NCBI RefSeq assembly: GCF_965363235.1
Contig: NC_134840.1
Coordinates: forward strand, 310,001-374,000
Direction of reading: 5' to 3'
Origin: Mytilus galloprovincialis
Lineage: Eukaryota > Mollusca > Bivalvia > Mytilida > Mytilidae
Length of the DNA: 64,000 nt
This document shows, in pieces, positions 11,923 through 23,905 of the stretch (the first letter of the stretch is position 1; each line of letters opens with the position of its first letter). Both the position numbers and the translations under genes were made by a program. A model generated the notes under the pieces. That model was not told the DNA's origin. It worked only from the letters and a program-made list of their open reading frames with translations, and did not search any database.

Positions 11923-13331
11923 CAATTGATAAAATGAATAATACACAAGGACTGCACTTTTCATTCTAAGGAAGATCAACAAATGATACCCAAGCAAGGA
12001 TATTATTTTCATATCAGATTCCTGTACATGAGATATAAAGAGAAAATTCATTTTCCTGAAAAGACAACTCTTTACTTATAAATATGTGTGACAAAATTAA
12101 TGGAATCAAGACTGTTTTAACTGTGCTAAAAGGAATACAAATTAGAAGTTAATTGACTGTATTAAAAAAAAGTGAGAAAAAATTTACTGTATGAAAAAGC
12201 AGGTTCAGCAAAAGGAAATATGTTGAAATGAATGAATAACTAACTGCAATGATTCTGGAACATGTGTTAGTTCATGATCAAACTTTAACAAAGGAAAAAT
12301 TTATAAGAAAGTGGAATACATATGTGATATTGTGTCCTAATTATGATCACTGAGGAGAGGATGTTTCACAGAACTTTTACTTCATAAATGTGTCACTGTG
12401 TACAAATTGTGATTTCATTCAGTGGATGAATTATATTTAGCTGTGCTCCATGGAATATTAAAATCAAAATCATTAATAGTGTTTATTAATAATAATGTGA
12501 AACAAAAGCAAAAGTGTTAGGAATGATGAAATGTTTTCACATACAAATTAGCATATAGATTCATCAATAGGAACACTCATTCCCTAATTTCAATGATTGT
12601 GAAACATGTTTTATAACAAAAACAAAAAAAAATCTATGTTATTTGGTTATGATGGTAAGTTGTGACACATTGAAAAACATACCACATGAAGTAAAATAAG
12701 TCATGTTAGCTGCATTTAATACACAATTTCAAATCAATCAATCAGTGAATGTATATTTTAAATTACTTGGGTTAAATGAAAAACTTTAAGGTTTTCAGAC
12801 ACTGATCATATATTCCCTTACAAAAACATTCACACCCCCTTTTCAGAAAGTACCAAATAATGCTTATTGAGGAGCAATTATCAATATTAATTCAATTATC
12901 TAATTACATGAAGCTTTCACTGATGATAAATATTATAATAACTTTTCTTATTCAGTTCAACATGATTTAAACTGATGTCTGCTAGTTTTATGCTGTTTTA
13001 TCCTTAAAAATAAACAACTCATTGATGGTTAGCATTGCAATTATAAAAGATAATATATTATATTGATATTAATAAAATATAGATAATCAAAACAGTTGTC
13101 CAAGTTCATGATTTTTCTAATTTATACAGATTTAGGCCACAGATTCATTAATTGGGATCTGAACTGGGGGTGAGGGGGTTGTCAATTAGTTGCTATGAGA
13201 ATTTTTCTCTATTATTTTTATTCAAATAGCATCTTTTCTTTACCCTGCAAAATTATTATTATATATTCTTTAAAAAAAACTTTACACCCTATATATACCT
13301 ATATTTCTGTTTCCTGTACCTTAAAAAGAGA
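11923..13331. other. AT-rich spacer, nothing recognised
   Basis: Very AT-rich sequence with many short direct and inverted scraps but no open exon with proper splice sites and no known repeat family. Confidence 0.5.
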
Positions 13332-13593
13332 TTACAGCTAATTTCCTAAAGCATGTAGAGCAAGACTTAGGTTACCTTGCTTGCTTTGTTTGTATATTGT
13401 ACAATAATAATTTAGATAACATCCAATAGTGAATTTCACTATAATATTTACAGGTTTAAGTTTGCCTATATTTATTGTTTGAAGATGACAACCTTAAGTG
13501 CTTTAAGCTTTAAGCCTGGGTAAATATTTATACAAACAAGACAAGCAAGTCAACCAAAGTTTTACTCTACAAGCTTTAGGAAATTAGCTGTAA
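13332..13593. repeat. Foldback MITE-like element, 262 bp
   Basis: The left arm starts 'ttacagctaatttcctaaag' and the right arm ends with its near reverse complement, 'ctttaggaaattagctgtaa'. Similarity continues inward for about 65 bp (for example 'gcaagact-aggttaccttg' against 'caag-tcaaccaaagtttt') before a central loop. No target-site duplication is obvious. Confidence 0.65.
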
Positions 13594-14164
13594 AAGAAAA
13601 TATTCTGCAAATTTATAAGTTACAGAGATAATGGTACATATATACATACATAGAATAAATACATATTTTGGAGTTTTAAGTATGCTTGAATGAGACACAG
13701 AATATTCATTGAATGTGTACATGGTGTATAAAGGGTATGTGTGAAAAAAATGTTGCAGGATTTAAAATATAATTAAATTTCCATTAGCTCTTGCACTATC
13801 ATATTTGGTATAAATTGATTTAATGGTCCCATACTTACTGACCATGGCACCATAAGTTTTTTTGTTATGAAATCATCATCTATTTTTCTTAAAGTATGTT
13901 TTCTATCAGCATGTGGTTGTTAAATTTATTGAGAGAGAGAAAAAGCAGGACATTGAATATATATTTCAAGCTGTCATTTATATATGGTGTGATTGCCACT
14001 GTGACCAACGACTGAATAATGTACAGTGTATGGGTCTGTATGATTTATGAAGAATGAGCAAGATTCATGATTTTATTGTACACTCTAAATGTTTACACTG
14101 TTACAAGTGGCAAAACCCAAACATGAGAGGCACCTCACCTGACAAAATAGAATGCAAAGAGCTA

Positions 14165-14260
14165 TCTGATTGATTGAATGGTGTTTAACGACACTTCCCA
14201 CACTGTTGTGCGAATACACGGAGGTCATGTTTTATTGGTAGATAAAGCTACAGTGTCCGT
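14165..14260 (+). repeat. Scrap of a bivalve GATTGATT / TGTTTAACG repeat
   Basis: The words 'gattgattgaatggtgttta' and 'acgacac', followed by 'ggaggtcatgttttattggt', match a dispersed repeat I recognise from many bivalve sequences. Only part is present and its boundaries are unclear. Confidence 0.45.
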
Positions 14261-14581
14261 AGAAAAATTCAATACATAATTTTTTTGCCAAAAAATACCA
14301 AACAGAAAGAAAAGGGGCTTCATACCCCAAGCCGATGTGTAATTATAATCATTCTGATCTATTCTCCGAGTAAAATATATATATTTAAATAGTTTGTTTC
14401 CTTTATTAAATATTTGGTTATGGAGAAGATGCAACAAAAAGTACATTTAAATAAAGATCAGCAATAATTTCCCGATGACTGAAATTTTTATTTCTGTTTA
14501 CAGAATTACTTCCCTTTGAAAGTCACTTGTGCGTTTGTAAACAATGTCGGACACAAAAAATTGTGAAACACGTTAACTTTG

Positions 14582-14883
14582 ACTCAAAAGTGCTAGCGTG
14601 TAGAAATGATGAATTTTTGGGTCAAGTTAACGTACAGAAAGCTGAATATTAATATTTTTCGAAAACTCGGTTCATGTTGTTAATACCGTTTAAGTGTTAG
14701 ACGTTGTAATATCTGAAGGTCAAAGTATTTTTGGCACAATTCAGTCGAAAATCTCCGTTTATGTATTTAATCTTTTTATTCAAAGGAGGCGAGTAGCACT
14801 TTTCTAATACTTTGGTATATAAGCTATCCACAGATAACAATATTTAGAAAAACAAGACTGTCTAGACGCTAGCACTTTTGAGT
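14582..14883. repeat. Short TIR element, 302 bp
   Basis: Exact 18-bp terminal inverted repeats: ACTCAAAAGTGCTAGCGT at 14582-14599 and its reverse complement at 14866-14883. The interior has no ORF. The size and structure suit a non-autonomous DNA transposon. No clear target-site duplication was found. Confidence 0.55.
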
Positions 14884-15139
14884 TTACTGTTTTCACGTTT
14901 ATAAATAGATTTTGAGTGTCACGTGATAACCACGTGATAATTTGAGAATGTTATTTTTGAAAACGAAAATTTATATTGTCAACTTACTAGCAAAACTAAA
15001 AAATATAACAAATTACACTATTAATGAGTCAAAAAGTCTTTTTATTAAAAGTCGAAATTTAAGTATCATTTTTTCATTTTTTCGAAAATACAGCATTAAC
15101 ATACCCGCGAGCTTCAAAGAAAAAGCCAAAAAATATATA

Positions 15140-15536
15140 GGTCATTCCTTCGTAAATTTTACGGACGCCATCACGAGTTGGTTGACCGTTATGAAATAAC
15201 CGTTTCAGAAATGATATCGGATATGTTCCTTCCTTAACTACAATCCCCTTCCCTTTCATGAATGTGACCTACCGAATTAGACTATTTACCAGATTTGTTA
15301 TCACATGAGCAACATGACGGGTGCCACATGTGGAGCAGGATCTGCCTACCCTTCCAAAACACCTGAGATCACCTCGTTTTTGGTTGGGTTCGTGTTGTTT
15401 TTATTCTTTAGTTTTCTATGTTGTGTCAATTGTTCATCTGTTTGTCTTTTTCATTTTTAGCCATGGCGTTGTCAGTTTATTTTCCATTTATGGGTTTGAC
15501 TGCCCTTCCGGTATCTTTCGTTCCTCTTTTATCGGG
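15140..15536 (+). repeat. Rep-A, most complete copy
   Basis: Dispersed retroposon-like family. Its 3' half is recognised by 'ccatggcgttgtcagttta' and 'ggtatctttcgttcctcttt'. This copy extends upstream through 'gcaggatctgcctaccctt' to a short frame ending SFVNFTDAITSWLTVMK, which resembles the tail of a longer element's ORF, so Rep-A may be the 3' end of an autonomous retroelement. Other copies are at 22108-22264, 26426-26790 (minus), 30742-31135, 34398-34509, 37621-37757 (minus), 56295-56480 and 63211-63439 (minus). Two of the truncated copies have clear 6-bp direct repeats at their ends, as expected of target-primed insertion. Confidence 0.75.
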
Positions 15537-16379
15537 TCAAAATATTAGGCTGCATCCATGTCCTTCCTTTTTCTTAAAGGGCTCATGTATCGACAAAGGA
15601 GGAAACTTCGTAAATGGTTTTCTTTTACCCGTGAACAAGAAAGATTTTATAGTTTGTTTGAGGTTTGGTGATTTTGAGTTGAAGGCTATGAATGGAAATT
15701 CTTTGTGAAGGTTTTATTGGATTCTTCGAACAGACATTGTTTACATATTGCTTTAGCGCACTTGTGCAGTGATGCTTGTCGATACCCTGTTTTTGGTATT
15801 GTTTTCACGTGTTCTCATCATTTCAGTCAATTTGCAGTACTGAAACTTTTAGTAATTTTTCCGCACTGAAAGTTTCAATCCCTTTTAAGTAATAACGATT
15901 TCAGTCTTTTATGAGGACTGAAATTGTCAGTTGAAAATATTCCAAGACATATGAATAAATGAAATTAAACAGGCAAAACACACACATGCTTTATTGCCGT
16001 TTTAATCTGGCTGACGACAACTTCAAAATGTACCATTGTGATGAAAATTACAGACTGAGAACTGTCAACAGATTAAGAAAACTGAAAATTTCACATAACG
16101 AATTACGACTTAAAACAAGGAAGTTTACATTGTAGGATGATAAAGTTGAATAACATCGACAAGGAAAAAAAATCTTTTGCCCTTTAACCCTAGATTTTGA
16201 CAGGGAAATGGTGAAATTTGGTGAAATGTCATTTTAGCCTTTTACAGGCACACATTACACCGATAACATTTTTTTATTGACAAAAATATCAATTATTTAA
16301 CGTTTTTATCACTCAAAATATTTATAAAATAATAATGACTTTACGACACAAACTGTTCGTGTGCTTGGTAATTCATGGG
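15537..16379. other. Spacer, nothing recognised
   Basis: The start is the continuation of a Rep-A-derived frame (15418-15708) with no protein likeness. The rest has no exon, repeat or inverted repeat that I can support. Confidence 0.4.
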
Positions 16380-17400
16380 TGAAATTATACGCTGTCAAAT
16401 ATTCCCGATTCCCGATTTTTAAGTACATCATCAAAGTATTAAATAGAAAATGACATCATAGTCATGGCTAAAAAAAGAAATTCTTGAACAGTAAAATTTA
16501 ATAGTAATATCTAAAAATAAATTCCTGTATCAGCATTTAACGCACATAAACAACAAAAAAATGAATTCCTATATCAGCATTTAACACACACAAACAACCA
16601 AACAACCCCACCCAAAATTTTTTTTTTTTTTACCACAAACCTTTTTTTACAAAAGATTTTTAACCTCCTACCGTTGTTCCAAACAACCTCAACACAAAAA
16701 ATGTCCCCTTTTTCATCCCTCTCCCAAAATTTCTTTTTTTACACCCCCCCTCTTTTTCCAAACAAAACATTCTTCCCCTCAAGTGTGGTCAGAATATCCA
16801 AATTGCTATTGGAATTTGCAACCATAATTCACCATTTAAATAAGTCTAAAAATAGAAAATGACATGCAAAACAATGACTAAAATCAATATTTCTTAATCA
16901 TAATAAATTTAATAGTAACTTGTAAACCTTAAAATTACAAAATTTCTTTATACATTATGTAAAAGGTATCAAACATAGTATATTTGAATTACGGTTTTTG
17001 CCTCAATTTTCCTTTAACCAGAAAAACCCTTATATTCCCCTTGTTTTGACCCTAGTTTCCAAATGATTTGAGCCATAACTTCCCAAAGTCAATCATAACC
17101 ATCATTTTATGAAATGAAAACTTGTGGTATAATTTCAGAGAGATTCATACACTTCAACACAATTTATTGTGGAAACTACAAACATGATTATTTGGGCGCC
17201 CTTTTAAGCCTCTAATTCTTAATTATTGGGACCATAACCCCAAAAATCAATCCAAACCTCCCTTTAATGGTTACAAAATTGTCTTCAGACGACGCTGACG
17301 ACGACAACGACGACGACGACGATGACGAAGTAATACCAATATACGACCAACCTTTTGTTTAATTCAAGTGGTCGTATAAAGACAGACCTTCTGACAGTGT
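16380..17400. repeat. Rep-J fragment with (GAC)n microsatellite
   Basis: Shares 'catagtcatggctaaaa' with 9580-9600. It ends in a trinucleotide run of GAC/GAT at about 17285-17325, followed by a cluster of 'tacgacc' and 'gtcgtata' words, the same order as the microsatellite and terminus of the intact Rep-J at 43723-43815. Two ragged internal direct repeats of about 80-100 bp lie at 16480-16600. Confidence 0.5.
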
Positions 17401-17579
17401 TTGAAAAACCTATTTTGGTTATTTACATAAATTTTCCTTTTTATTGTGACAATTACCTTCCTCTTTCCAATTGTTGCCGCATACATTCTTCTTCCATCAA
17501 TAACCACATTCGTTTACTCTTTCTCTTGAAAGAACCCTAACCTTTACATATCCCTATCCCTAACTTAAAACCTCAATCT

Positions 17580-18045
17580 AATCAGAATGTGGCATGTCAG
17601 TAACTACTATTAGTCCTTCATTAATTAATGTATTAATCTACTTAGTTTCTTCTTTTACCTATGTTGACATCCGAGTCGAAATTCTTTTAAACTGAGATTT
17701 TACTATGCGTATTTCTATGTGAATTAATAAAATGCTACAGAGGAGGGAGGAGATTTCATAATACACATTGACCCCGTTGCATATATGCGCCTGTCGAAAG
17801 TTAGTGGCCGCCAGTTTTTTAAAGTCTTTAGTGAGTTTTTTTTAAATTTGTTCATCTATATTTTTCGGAGTTTAATGTGACAACCTTTTCCACTGAACTA
17901 GGACGCATGTTTATTGCTTGAGCCAATTGAAGCTTGTATGTCAGTGCTGTATGTTCTCGTTTTTGGGATGTCAAATTGTTGGACTCTTTTCTGTTTTTTG
18001 GTTTTTGACTCTTTAACGCATACGCCGTTTCATTTTCCATTAGCT
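17580..18045 (+). repeat. Rep-H fragment inside the duplication
   Basis: Carries the Rep-H words 'tgtcagtaactactattagt' and 'atatgcgcctgtcgaaag'. The same fragment lies at 35340-35820, so Rep-H inserted before the segmental duplication. The best preserved copy in the window is at 57110-57790 in the opposite orientation. Confidence 0.65.
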
Positions 18046-18063
18046 GGGATATAACGATATAAT

Positions 18064-19276
18064 TTACCAATGACAGATAGATACATATAATACTATCTTG
18101 TTTAATTGCAGCATCTGTATGTTACTGCTCTTTTCTATTTCTACATCATCGTTATCAGTGTTATCATCCTTACCTTCCTCATCATGAATATCACAACGAT
18201 CCCTGCTGTCTTCTTCAGCATCATCCTCCTCACTGTGTTCGTGTTCAGTCTTTCCTTGGTAATGCATGTATTGACTATCTTCATCCTCATTTGATGTTGT
18301 GTCAGCCGTCTGCGTGCTGTCTTTTTGTCCGCTGTTCTCACGTTTGGTATTTGCTGTTAAAACAATTAAATTATCAAACAGATTCGATATCAACAACATA
18401 AGTAATTAACTAATTATAGCATTAGTATCTATAACTACAATGAACTTTTGAACAATAGCCTGTTGCGTTGTGGATTCTCTGTACAACTTTAGTTCTATTT
18501 TTATATCAAAGGTTTATTTCACGGAGAAATGTTAAGAAATGAATATAGTATTAAGCGATACAAAATGACAAAAACATTTACTGTTGATAAGATCTGTCAA
18601 CATTGCTCTCAATTCCATGTTGCCATTCGTAACTTCTGCTTTCATTTCTTCTGCATTAAAGCTGTTCATCAAGTCTTTCAATTCCATGTTCCCGTTTCTT
18701 ATTTCCGCCTTCAATTCATTTCTCTGAAAGTTATAAAACTGCGTTTTATTTCAGTATTTCATCGTATTTTGAATAAATGATATATATCTTGTACAAGTTG
18801 CACAGCGCATTTCATAATAAAAATAAAACACAAAATTAAGTTACATAGGCGCCTTCATAAACAGATCAATTAAATTTTTAAGAATAACCTTCAGAAGAAA
18901 GAACAAACCCAAGGGTCAAGCAATACATATTACAATTTAGTAGAAAAGTAGCCAAAGTGTGCACATTACTTAATTTCATTTCTGTTCAATCATTTTAGAT
19001 GTGATATTTCTATAAAACACGCCAAAATCCATTATTTCGTTATGTACGCAGTTCAAATTGCATACATCTCATTTCAATATATCTGCATGTAGATGGTCCA
19101 ACTGTCTTATATTTTGTCATTTCATCTTATATTATCATAATTAAATTATTGTTTTGCATTAGCGTCGCCAATATCAAGTGAGTACGTTCTACTGAATAAT
19201 TCTTATTATTTTGACAGAATAATTCCCTCCTTTGACTTACCATGTGTTTCATGTGTATTGTCATCCAATTATCCAT
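18064..19276 (-). CDS. Gene C: 5' partial paralogue of gene A
   Basis: Three coding exons correspond one to one with the first three of gene A: 19276-19241 (MDNWMTIHMKHM), 18723-18582 (RNELKAEIRN... coiled coil with the repeated word NGNMEL) and 18353 leftward (acidic, ...TTSNEDEDSQYMHYQGK...). Phases agree (0, then 1). Gene A's exon 3 ends at a GCAG|GTAAAA donor; here the aligned bases are GAGCAGTAAC, so the donor has shifted or been lost. Reading on gives a stop at 18064-18066 and an intact 155-residue frame. No counterparts of gene A exons 4-8 were found to the left. It may encode a short acidic coiled-coil protein without the C-terminal basic domain, or be a decaying partial duplicate whose exon frames are still open. 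Confidence 0.6.
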
Positions 19277-19400
19277 TTCTGCAACAACAAAAAACAAGGA
19301 ATACAAGTGTAAAATAACAATGTCATAGATACGGGTAGTTGAGCATGAAATATTTATTACATCTCATAGTTTTGATTTGCAGTCGTGCTAATTATTGACA

Positions 19401-20109
19401 ATGCAAACATACGTATAAGGTCTATTCAAAGTGATAGGTGGAACACAGACAGATAAAATGTTTGTAATTTATCTAATTTTTCTAGAGGTTTTTGTTAGAC
19501 TTATATACCTATTCTTATTTTCCGGTTTGAATATTTGGTAGAAGATACATGTATTTAAACACTAATATTGTATACTACGTTGTCACTTAGCTACCACTAG
19601 TTAATATTTAGGTAAGCTTTTTGTAAAAGCTACATTTTTCTATACAACTCTTTATTAAAAAAAAAAACATCAATTGATACAGCCCTTGGATGGTGTAAAC
19701 TTCCAAAAAGCAAAGCACTGTAAGCTCTGAAGACAGTTAGTTAAACACCCAGGCAAACATGATCGTGAAAACTGTATTGCGTCACTTATTTTTTAAGATT
19801 TGAAAGAAAAAAAAAAACATTAATAGATATAAAGATTTGGTTTTGAAGTTTGGTTTTACTTGTAGAAAGCTTATTTCAAACGGGATAGCACATCCTCATT
19901 TTTACGGAAATGTTGTTAACCGTGCCCGGAAATTTTAAATGATCCATGTAAACTTATCGCTCCTTTAAATAAACTTATTCTAAAAGGTTACCAATTCAAC
20001 ACTGTAATAAGATCATTGAATATAGTTTTTATTGGTATAAATATTGATTTTGTAATTAGTAAATTAAAAGCAAACTAAATATTACCAGTATGTTATATAC
20101 ATATAGACA
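19401..20109. other. Spacer, nothing recognised
   Basis: Would contain the promoter or 5' UTR exons of gene C if it is expressed; an acceptor-like 'gttgcag' just upstream of its ATG implies at least one upstream untranslated exon. Nothing specific was identified. Confidence 0.35.
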
Positions 20110-20785
20110 TGCAATCTGTCGATACCTGTAACTTGGCATTGCACAAGGTCATTTGTTCTCTGGCTATTTATGACGTCTTTACACTGAATCCATTGGATGT
20201 TGGATTTGTATGGATTGATAGTTTAGTCTTAGATGCATGATATTTTTTTATTAGTTGTTAGTGGCTTTGCACTAGCTGTCAGATAACTGCGAGTACTCTC
20301 AGATCTGTTCCTAGTGTCCTTTTGTTGTCGGGATGTACAAGTACCCGGCCACGTCCTCTTGTATTTTTGTCCATCTGATGAGTTAATCCTTTTTCAACAG
20401 ATTCGTTCTTATGTTGTACTGTTATACCACTTTCCAAGGTTAGGGAGAGGGTTGGAATCCCGCTAACATGTTTAGCCCCTCCACATTATTAAAGTATGTG
20501 CCTGTTCGAAGTCGGAAGTGGTAATTCAGTGGTTGTCGTTTGTTTATGTGTTACATATGTGTTTTTCGTTCATTTTTTTAATATAAATAGGGCCGTGAGT
20601 TTTCTCGTTTGAATTGTTTAACATTGTCTTATCGGGGCCTATTATAGCTGACTATGCGGTATGGGCTTTGCTCATTGTTTAAGGCCGTACGGTTACCTTT
20701 AATTGTTAATGTCTGTGTCATTTTGGTCTCTTGTTGACAGTTTTCTCATAAGCAATCATACCACATCTTCTTTTTTATATTAAAC
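20110..20785 (+). repeat. Rep-C, LINE-tail-like repeat
   Basis: A long dispersed-repeat block that I recognise from mytilid sequence. It ends in 'gtcattttggtctcttgttg' and 'aatcataccacatcttcttt', the kind of fixed 3' terminus typical of a non-LTR retrotransposon tail. No coding part is present. Confidence 0.5.
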
Positions 20786-20845
20786 ATTTATTGTACATGT
20801 TTCTTTATTTAATGAATTATTTAGTAAGGCAAATTAGTCAATAGT

Positions 20846-21080
20846 TATCAAAGGTACCAGGATTATAATTTAGTACGCCAGACGCGCGTTTCGTCTACAT
20901 AAGACTAATCAGTGACGCTCATGTCAAAATATTTATAAAGCCAAACAAGTACAAAGTTGTAGAGCATTGAGGATCCAAAATTCCAAAAAGTTGTGCCAAA
21001 TATGGCTAAGGTAATCTATGCCTGGGATAAGAAAATCCTTAGTGTTTAGAAAAATTCAAAAGTTTTGTAAACAGGAAATT
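20846..21080 (+). repeat. Rep-B copy
   Basis: Begins near 'acgccagacgcgcgtttcgt' and contains 'agactaatcagtgacgctca' and 'gagcattgaggatccaaaa'. The same words, in the same order and strand, occur at 56793-56952 and 59944-60172. Confidence 0.7.
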
Positions 21081-21109
21081 TATATATGTTTTTTTAGCAA
21101 TGTTCCCTT

Positions 21110-21510
21110 AATTCGTCACTCCTATAGTCGCTTGCCATTGGGCAAAGTTCAGTACACATTGAATTGGTCTAGTAAAGTGATATGAATATGTGACGCCTAG
21201 GAGATTGACCCTGTATATCATTCAAATCTTTTTGAAATGACGAACAGGAATGAATAAGGTGTAGTAGTGGATATTTCTACTGTTTAAAAGTTATCAAACA
21301 GCAGGGGGTGTGATGACCCTAGGAACTCAATTTATATTTCATTTATTTTGTTATATTGTCCCATACATTAATACATATGGTTGGGGATCTTGACCGTTTA
21401 CAATTTCTCTTACAGGAGGGGGTAGTACGACCCCTGATATGATTTGCTATATTGTCCCATACATGAATACGTATGGTTCAGGATCTGAGGATCTTGAAAG
21501 AGCAAACGTT
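21110..21510 (+). repeat. Rep-M, short tandem units with 'atattgtcccatac'
   Basis: At least two units carry 'tattgtcccatacat-aatac' and 'ggatcttga', preceded by a leader with 'cctatagtcgcttgcc' and 'tttgaaatgacgaacagga'. The leader and units recur at 55670-56290, which has more units. Confidence 0.6.
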
Positions 21511-22107
21511 TAACATGCATATATTGTAGATGTATGTTAATTTAATGAATTGATCATTAAAGGGAACTAGCTATGAGATATATGAAGTATACAAAGTATG
21601 ATTGTTTTTGTTCAATCATTAATAAAAGTGAAAAAGTGAAATAATGGTTTACTCTTAGCAGCCAGTATGGTACAATTCTGCCAAAATAAGCTAGGAAACC
21701 TCGATTTTAAATTATTCACTTGCCAGTAAGTTTTTCAACCTCGTTGAGTGCGTATTCGTGGGAACTTTAATTAAACTCCTTAGCTCGAGATGGATAACGC
21801 ATGCATTGTGTGCCTGTTTGATTTAAAAAAAAAAAAAACAAACATTGAAAGTGAAATAAAGGTCAATCCTTTGATTGACACATTCAAATCTCCAAAAAGT
21901 CACTTAAATACACGTATTAAACGTGCTTGTAAGCTCTGAATGGTAACTATTGGTTCAATTTATCGGTGGGAAGTAAAATTAATCATTGCATTGGTATAAG
22001 TTGATTAAACAGCAATTATAGACAAAGGAAGATAAATCCGATTTTTTAAAGATGTTTTTAACAATGACATCATGTTTCATGTAAAATCATCAAATTTTGC
22101 CAGAATT
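21511..22107. other. Spacer, nothing recognised
   Basis: AT-rich, with a poly-A run near 21825. No exon or repeat family recognised. Confidence 0.4.
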
Positions 22108-22264
22108 TGCAAGATTTTAAAAACTCTAACAATTTGTTGGATTTGTCATCACATAATCAACACGACGGGTACCAGGAGCAGGATCTTCTTACCCTTCCGG
22201 AACACCTGATATCACCCCTAGTTTTTGGTGGGATTCGTGTTGTTTATTCTTTAGTTTTCTACGT
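22108..22264 (+). repeat. Rep-A internal fragment
   Basis: Contains 'gagcaggatcttcttaccct' and 'gggattcgtgttgtttattc', then stops short of the usual Rep-A 3' end. Loss of the 3' part suggests later deletion rather than a simple 5'-truncated insertion. Confidence 0.65.
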
Positions 22265-22329
22265 ATCAGGACTGGGAAAAGGTATAAATAACAATGAAAA
22301 TCTCTTTCATTGCAAATAACATAATGGTT

Positions 22330-22930
22330 CCAAAATAAATAAAACATTTTACAAATAATTCATTAGCAAAGTGTTCAATGAACACAGTGGTAGTCATAAG
22401 AGTAGTAAACAGTTACTGACCTGATTTCAATAAGTCTTCGTTCTTCTTTCTAACGTTTCAAATGATCAACCTTCCTACTTCTATTTATGAATTTTGACAT
22501 TCTTCCTCCTTCCCTTTCTGACGTAAGGGAAGGAAGGAAGAATGTGTCCTTCCAGAAAAAGGAAGGAAGGTATGCGGTACCAAGAGGTAGGATTGAGGTC
22601 TGTAGAGAGAAGCTGAAGGATCAAAATATTTTGTGATAAGAGGAAGGAGGATGGTTTGTGGTTACAAGTAGGAAAAAGGAAGATGTGTATAAAAAGAAAA
22701 AGAAAGGTGTGTTTATAAAGAAAAGGGAAGGGGGAAGATGTGTTTTATGAAAAAGAAGGAGGAAGGTATGTGGTATCAAGAGGAAGAGGGTCAAACAGAA
22801 GGAGGAATGTGGGTTTTAAAAGAAAAAGGAATTGGGAAGATGTGTTTTAGGAAAAGGAATTCAGAAGATGTGTTTTAGGAAAAGGAATTAGGAAGATGTG
22901 TTGAGAAAAGACAATGAGGTATTTTGTAGC
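22330..22930. repeat. Rep-G, purine-rich array
   Basis: The left part resembles the Rep-G leader (compare 39000-39060 and 45830-45900). A hairpin at about 22498-22540 (cttcctccttccct, short loop, agggaaggaaggaag) marks the switch from pyrimidine to purine on this strand. The rest is a degraded GGAAG/GAAGATGTGTTTT array. It is paired with the pyrimidine-rich array at 23280-23730, so the two form a long imperfect inverted arrangement. Confidence 0.6.
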
Positions 22931-23279
22931 AAAACAAAAAGAGAGGATGTGTAAGTAAATATTAAAGACATGACCGACATGGTCATTTCAGTTGTTCGTT
23001 AATTGTCCGTTAGACTTTTAAATATATATTTTCAGCTAGTGTGTACAAAAGTCTTGACGTAGGTAATTTTTTAAGACTTTGATAAATACTTGGCAGACAT
23101 GATGAACTGTTTAGATACAAGTTTAGACATAGAATAAAGACTAACGAGAGTTAACCAATTTGGGCGTGTTTGAGCTTTGGGCGTTTGGTCTTTATCTGGT
23201 ATTTGCATCCAGTGGACATTTACTTTATAATATGTATTATATTAGTCAATAAATCATTTACAAACCATTTCCTTTGATT

Positions 23280-23905
23280 CACACACCACACTCCTCTTCC
23301 TCTTGTTACATCATATTCTCCTGTTATCGCCAACCTTCCTACTTCCTTTTATTACCGCACACCTTCCTCATCGCAATTCCTCTGGTTATCGTTTACCTTC
23401 CTCCTTGCACTTTTCCTTTGTTACTGCACGCCGTCTGTTTTCATCTTGTTACGCACATATTCTTGTTTTATTTCTTTTTCTTGTAACCGATTATCTTCCT
23501 CCTTTTTTCTTATTACTACATGACTCATCCTTCCTCTTGCAAACGCACACATATTAAACCTATTCCTAACCCTAACTCTAATCCTTACCTTAACCCATTC
23601 TTCCTTTTTTCTTGTTTCGGCATGTGTCATCCTTCCTCTTGCGAACGCACAAATACATCTTTTGTCCTTCCTCTTGTTACAGCTGTTGTCGTCATCCTTT
23701 CTCATCCTTCCTTTTGTTTCCAAACATAATCATGTCCCTTTTGACCTTTGACACCTTCCTTCGTCCGTCCGCCTACGTCAGAAAAGCAAGGACGAAGAAT
23801 GTTAAACGTCATAAATGGAAGGAGGAAGATCCATTATTTAAATCTAAGAGGGATTAACAATATAAACAATTGGTACGAAGTCTTACGTAACAGTTTAGTT
23901 AATAT
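23280..23905. repeat. Rep-G, pyrimidine-rich array and conserved end
   Basis: A CTTCCTC-rich degenerate array with words such as 'ttaccgcacaccttcctc', the complement of the purine-rich arrays at 39.9-43.6 kb, followed by the conserved Rep-G end (23795-23905). That end corresponds to the reverse complement of 39790-39930 and reads KNVKRHKWKEED in one frame. Overlapping open frames on both strands here are products of the biased composition. Confidence 0.6.

Larger units (their letters stand above)
17560..19400. repeat. Segmental duplication, copy C (pairs with 35300-37400)
   Basis: Exons, introns and an intronic Rep-H fragment occur in the same order and strand as in 35300-37400. The coiled-coil exon has the same length (142 nt) in both copies, and the introns between exons remain alignable by eye though diverged. 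The left boundary lies near 17545 and 35290, where both copies carry a few CCCTAAC-like words. The right boundary lies beyond the first coding exon, at about 19400 and 37400. Confidence 0.75.

Noticed and set aside
18106-18294. Plus-strand hydrophobic frame
   Set aside because: It is the antisense shadow of the acidic exon of gene C; the same shadow is seen at gene A.
20110-20785. A possible CRISPR-like or other regularly spaced array
   Set aside because: The short repeats seen here and elsewhere are irregular, and the sequence is eukaryotic dispersed repeat.
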